Source of the DNA: Selaginella moellendorffii | Taxonomy: Eukaryota; Streptophyta; Lycopodiopsida; Selaginellales; Selaginellaceae | DNA: 60,000 bases | Assembly (NCBI RefSeq): GCF_000143415.4 | Contig: NW_003314265.1 | Span: 2,758,559-2,818,558 of the forward strand | Direction: 5' to 3' | In this document: one piece after another, positions 55,906 to 60,000 of the stretch | Layout of the letters: every line of letters begins with the position of its first letter | Numbering within the stretch: position 1 is the first letter of the stretch | Translations under genes and position numbers: made by a program | The notes under the pieces: generated by a model | What the model saw: the letters and a program-made list of their open reading frames with translations, nothing else | The model's database searches: none | What the model was told of the DNA's origin: nothing

Positions 55906-56687
55906 AGAGCACTTGATAGAGTCTAGCGGAGTTAGCTGAAATCTAAGGGATATCCCACAGTTTCTTCAGAATGGCAATATAACAATTATCAACGAAACTT
56001 TGGGTTTGAAGTGATTTTGGAGGCTGCCAAGGTTTCTATTTTGAAAACTGAAGTGGACAGGGATGGGGAATTGATAGCAGGATTGTAGTGAGGTGAGACA
56101 TGCTAGAAGAGCAAGGCCTTGTTTCATTCACTCCCAGGAAGGCAGAGCCCTTACTAGATTCTGAAACGGCAATAGGCACTATACAGATGTTTGCGCTTCT
56201 TCTAAGTCACATAGTGGAACTAATGAAACTTGTGTGTGGCGAATAATTCCAAGCCTTGACGATTACACCTTCAAGCATCGTCATGGCTAAGTTCCAGCAA
56301 TTGTGTCATCACATCTTTGTTAAGTCCAAAATGAATGGGATGGCCTTTGAGAGATGACAAGATGTGATGACTTGACAATTGCTTTCATGGACTTAGGAGA
56401 TTAGCCATAAACGTCAAGGAACACCTAGAGTCGTGAGTACATCCAGTGGTGGTGAAGGTGGTGAAGTTGCTTTGGCCTTGGATTTGAAATTGGACTGCCA
56501 TTGTTCCTAAAGAAACCATGTGACACTTAAGTGATATATTCACCACTGTTCCTTTTTGGCATACCCTAAGCTTTGTACTTCTTGGCACTTCTCATTGAAT
56601 TTATCTAAGGTAGTTGAGTCTCCTCCCTCCCTTTTGCAATGCAATTGGATTGAATCTATAGAACAATCGAAGGTGGAATCCTGGAAA
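55906..56687. other. Region without recognised gene
   Basis: Moderate GC, one minus-strand ORF of 67 codons at 56385-56588 with several cysteines (GCTHDSRCSL) that I cannot assign; it may be an exon of an unknown or dead gene. Confidence 0.35.
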
Positions 56688-57231
56688 AAGCTCTATTTCG
56701 TTAAAGTGGGATTTATTCAGTAAAATGGGACTAGGTACAAATTTTCAAGTATTTGAAAATGACGTGAAATTATATGTTTTTTGTCCAGGGGCTAGACATA
56801 TCTGGGGCATGGTGACTAGCGCGGTGACTTTGTGTCCAGACTGAGTCCATCTGGTTGTATAATAAATCTCATTGTCAAGGTGAACAAGCCGAATCTGAAG
56901 CTAAAGAAGAGCGATGGCATGCACGCACACACTATTTGTTTGTTCATTGAGCGTGTGGTGAGCTTTCCAAGATGAACGTCATTCCTATTAGCCAGACATA
57001 TAACTTAATGGTGAGAACATTTAGATATTATTCAATGTTATCTTTTTCTAACGAATCTAATTGTGAAGGTGTAGCAAGAGGCATTGCTAGTCTGGAGAAG
57101 TCATTTAACTCATTTGACCCTTAGTGTATTTTCATGAAACTAAATAACATTCATATTATTAAGGAATTTCTCTAGTACCTTTTTTTTACGACATAGAGGC
57201 TTGCATTTCTTTCAAAGGTGATTTAGTAAAA

Positions 57232-58248
57232 GGCCTGAGGGCACATGCCATTCTATTTCTCAGACCGGTATTAAGATATACTAGTGCAAAGGGAAAAAGG
57301 TATTTGGTGATCAAGTAAATGGCATGAGGGCACACGCCATTATAAGCCTAAGCGCTAGTGGACACCTCCTTTTTGGTACTCTCAGCGGTACTATCATCCT
57401 TCTCTGGGTCAGTTGTTTTGCTTTGGATTATTGTCTCTGACGTTACTGGAGCGTTCTCGATAGTTGTTAATGTTGCCGTTTGTTCAGAAAAATGATCACC
57501 TGGAGTATAGTACGGGGAGTTTGGAAGACTTATATATTCTACATCTTCACCTATCTCCTTCTCCGTCTCCTTTTCTGCCTCACTTACAGATTTTGTGCTT
57601 GCCATGAGAACGCTCTTCACCCTAAAATATGGAGTTCGTTGTGTTATAAAAGGAAACCAACACACACGCTGCAAGGGAATGATGGTACATAAAGCACGTA
57701 AGCCCACAATATGGGTTTATGTGCCATTAATATGGGCCATACGCCATATTATTAGATTTATGCACGTGTGATTGGTAAATGCATATATCACATCATCTTT
57801 GTTTTACCTCACACACTATATCAGGCCTAATGAACCATATTACATGTGCGCACATGCTATATATATGGAGAAGTATTATGCAAGGATAGAAAAATTCAAT
57901 GCATGATTGTGGAGAGCAATGGCATGAAGCCACATGCTAAATAACATTTCAGAGAAAGAATTAAAATAAAAACATGCAAACAGTACTGAGTGGACCAAGA
58001 CTTATAAGTGCACAATTGAATGAGGTATTTCTAATAAATATTTCACTCACCTCATATAGGAATGGCTACCACTCTCAAATGGCGTATCGCCTCATGCCAT
58101 CACCTCGCAATTTGTTATAACAATCCGATGAATTCATATTCGGCTTGTTCACCTTGAACTTTAAGTAAGATTTGCTAGAACAACTAAGAATTTATACTTG
58201 TTATTTGTATCATCTCACCTAGGAATGGCATAAGGCCACATGCCATCA
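57232..58248. repeat. Dispersed palindromic motif GGCATGAGGCCACATGCC-like, subterminal cluster
   Basis: Imperfect copies at 57232-57252, 57318-57342, 57918-57940, 58078-58102 and 58224-58248, usually with AAT before and ATT or ATCA after. The ideal form is self-complementary. Each can fold into a hairpin or bind a dimeric protein. Confidence 0.75.
57348..57707 (-). CDS. Hypothetical acidic, Ser/Thr/Glu-rich protein or exon within the transposon
   Basis: A frame of up to 119 codons; from an internal Met it reads MASTKSVSEAEKETEKEIGE and later YISLPNSPYYTPGDHFSE, with a Thr/Glu-rich tail ending in TKKEVSTSA. The first codons are probably intronic. No similarity recognised. It could be a second product or the last exon of the DUF7869-like gene. 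Confidence 0.35.
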   Translation of the reverse strand: MGLRALCTIIPLQRVCWFPFITQRTPYFRVKSVLMASTKSVSEAEKETEKEIGEDVEYISLPNSPYYTPGDHFSEQTATLTTIENAPVTSETIIQSKTTDPEKDDSTAESTKKEVSTSA

Positions 58249-58318
58249 CGCCTCCTCTGATTCAGATTCGGATTGTTCACCTTGAAATAAAATACATTAG
58301 AAACTTAGTAAAGGAATA

Positions 58319-60000
58319 TTAATGAATCTCACCTTGAACCCGGGTTATGAATGCTCTTGCTACATCTTTTGCATGGTCTGGCAAGGTGATGGTGGCACTC
58401 TGCTTCCGCATCCAACCATGCATAACATTATCCACCGATATGCTCATGCTGGGATCCCTTGGATTCAGCACCCATCTCTTTTCTAGGCAATCCTTCGTAT
58501 ATCCGGAACTTGGCTTGAACCACTCCACAGTTACATTGAAGGAGTTAGTTTCCGCATCCTCCTCTGCATCAGTGATGCAGCGCCCCACCCATATCATTTG
58601 TTTTTTATTACTGGGTCTGACAAGCACGACCATTCCTTTGCAGACCTATACTGGATTGAATGCTGAATCCGGCTTTTTGTTCCTCGGCCCACAATAGTGA
58701 TCCTCAACATCGTTATCTGTCACTGCATTTCCAGAGGACATTGTTCCGCTACTATCTGGTGCTCTGGGTTTTGGCCAAAAGGACTCTTTCAATTCTTCAT
58801 ATACAACCGGCCCATTTTGGATAGCAGATATAATCTTCTCCCAGTATTCGATCAAAGGCTTGCACCTCTGAAAATAGGATTTTCCACCAAACACCAACCC
58901 CCTCTTCCAGAAGGCAATATGCTGTCTAATCTCGGCCACTATACTTTCCTGGTCTTTGAGTCCATCCGGGTGCATCGGCCGTGGGGAACCCTAAGGAATC
59001 ATAGGTTCCCCAGTTATGGGATCTCTCTTGAAGAGTTCAATGCCGTCCACTGGCAGCCACACTGTGTCCCATTCTCTCATCTTGTACCTCATCACTGGAG
59101 CACCGTCACGCATGCTGAAATGAAACTGAAGAGGCTTGGAGTGGCCAATCAGCATTTTGGATCCGTCCCTGATGTAGCCTCTTACAAACCCCTTAAAGTC
59201 TGGAACCTCTGTCACAAGTGCAGCTTCAACAGTGCCTTTGATGCAATTTTGGAATTCATCGTAGAGTTGTGGGAGGGTGAGGACATTGGATCGCCGGAGG
59301 GACTCTGCCAGGTGACTGAACATGGCATCAACGTCTTCATAAGTGTGCCCAACCATGAGAAAGCCAAGTGTAACCGTTTCAAATATGCCTTTGGCAACAA
59401 GCATCGCCAAGTACGCGAAGACGTACATGTTTTTTGTTCTCACTGCCAGCATTGTCTGTTTAGAGCAGAAGATGGGGTGGAAGGCCACATCGGCCGCAAG
59501 AACTTCCTTGAGATTCTGCTTCGTTTGGATGAGGCTGTGCATTCACCGGGCGACCAGCCTCGTCGGAATGGCATGAGGCCTCACGTGATAACCCTACAAT
59601 CTGACGGCCAACATATTCACTGGGATGGTATGGGGCCCCACGCGATACTGCAAGCCTTTGCTCCTCCTCCAGCTGAACCCTGTATGGGGTTGGATCGACA
59701 AGGGCCTTATGCAAGGGTTGGCCGTTCAGCTCAGTCTGCACACTTTGCAGAGACCTTAAGTGTTTTGCTAGGGACGCAATCATCATGTTTGCACCCCCGC
59801 CACCCCATAGAGGTACAAAGAAGTTCCCATAGTTCTGGGCACCATGCCCATGAGCGATTATGCCAAACAGAGACACAGGCAGCTGCATGGATGAAGAGAT
59901 TGCATTGGGGGCAGGATTGAGTCGAGGTAAGCACGTCTTTTTCTGGTACATTTTGTCGTGGATGATGCAGAGGTAAGAGTCAGGTCTCTCCATGGAGAGA
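58319..60000 (-). CDS. DUF7869-like transposon protein (putative transposase), partial, multi-exon
   Basis: Read on the minus strand: an exon entering from beyond 60000 with RPDSYLCIIHDKMYQKKTCL, GIIAHGHGAQNYGNFFVPLW and IASLAKHLRSLQ; an intron (about 59756-59560) containing two palindromic motifs; then an exon 59542-58991 with NMYVFAYLAMLVAKGIFETV, LGFLMVGHTYEDVDAMFSHL, VPDFKGFVRGYI and DTVWLPVDGIELFKRD; then 58975-58646 with IRQHIAFWKRGLVF and VVYEELKESFWPKPR; and a last part 58633-58319 with VLVRPSNKKQMIWVGR and VEWFKPSSGYTKDCLEKRW, which resembles a small beta-barrel reader. The GHTYEDVDAMF motif is the hallmark of DUF7869 proteins, which are numerous and repeat-like in many eukaryotes; a transposase role is my inference. 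Stops between the last segments (58990-58976, 58645-58634) may be introns. Confidence 0.6.
59567..59648. repeat. Two palindromic motif copies inside the transposon gene intron
   Basis: AATGGCATGAGGCCTCACGT (59567) and GGTATGGGGCCCCACGCGAT (59627), each followed by GATA-like sequence; related to the cluster at 57232-58248. Confidence 0.6.

Larger units (their letters stand above)
56688..60000 (-). mobile_element. Probable DNA transposon encoding a DUF7869-like protein (right end outside window)
   Basis: The left end AAGCTCTATTTCGTTAAAGT and the next 25 bases match the MITE terminus at 36496 with about 6 mismatches in 43 (including TATTCAGTAAA.TGGGAC). Inside, on the minus strand, lies a multi-exon DUF7869-like gene, and both flank and intron hold copies of the GGCATG...CATGCC palindrome that the MITE also carries. 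The other terminus is expected beyond 60000. Confidence 0.6.

Noticed and set aside
58697-59920. A 407-codon open frame on the plus strand
   Set aside because: It lies antisense to the DUF7869-like exons, has no recognisable domain, and runs through their intron and stops; an accidental frame.
1-60000. tRNA or rRNA genes
   Set aside because: Read by eye on both strands; only primer-binding sites complementary to tRNA ends were found, with no cloverleaf or rRNA sequence. A covariance-model scan would be decisive.

Overview
The window looks like a nuclear genomic segment of a land plant, most likely a lycophyte close to Selaginella moellendorffii. The evidence is plant-type genes (a Ste20/BLUS1-type kinase, SSRP1 with a C-terminal HMG box, an A-type P450, an LRR-receptor-like N-terminus, PPR remnants) cut by very short introns (about 50-70 nt), plus abundant Ty3/gypsy, TRIM, Helitron and hAT debris. 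The species is inferred; only the land-plant assignment is well supported. Two assembly gaps are present (14683-15413 and 32842-32941).

Layout. 1-17.6 kb is a nest of LTR elements. A probable non-coding LTR element (+, 1-4223) abuts a decayed chromovirus (-, 4224-15832). Inside the chromovirus gag sits a younger gypsy element (+, 9187-14101) with identical LTRs and a perfect 5-bp target duplication. Older LTR and TRIM relics follow to 17.6 kb. 18.8-26.7 kb is a gene island: the kinase (-), a small membrane protein (+) and SSRP1 (-). 26.8-32.8 kb holds a P450 pseudogene, an intact EEF1A-methyltransferase-like gene, an XRN-like nuclease with one nonsense codon, and a gene built on tandemly repeated exons. 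33-39 kb is AT-rich repeat and transposon debris, including a hAT relic carrying a 287-bp MITE. 39.1-45.0 kb is a second copy of the P450-methyltransferase-XRN block, this time with an intact XRN-like gene and the repeated-exon gene inverted. 45-54.7 kb holds a PPR fragment, the 5' end of an LRR gene and a Helitron that contains a gypsy element that itself contains a TRIM. 54.7-55.7 kb is a third, array-less copy of the repeated-exon gene. From 56.69 kb to the window end lies what looks like a DNA transposon encoding a DUF7869-like protein.

How the parts relate. The paired blocks at 26.8-32.8 and 39.1-45.0 kb arose by segmental duplication, and each copy has lost different genes: the methyltransferase survives only in copy 1 and the XRN-like gene only in copy 2. 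The P450 is damaged in both, in different places. The most novel signals are (i) the link between the 36.5-kb MITE and the DUF7869-encoding element at 56.7 kb, which share a terminus and a palindromic GGCATG...CATGCC motif; (ii) the exon-plus-intron tandem array; and (iii) the compact XRN-type nuclease that keeps all seven catalytic acidic residues in about 440 residues.
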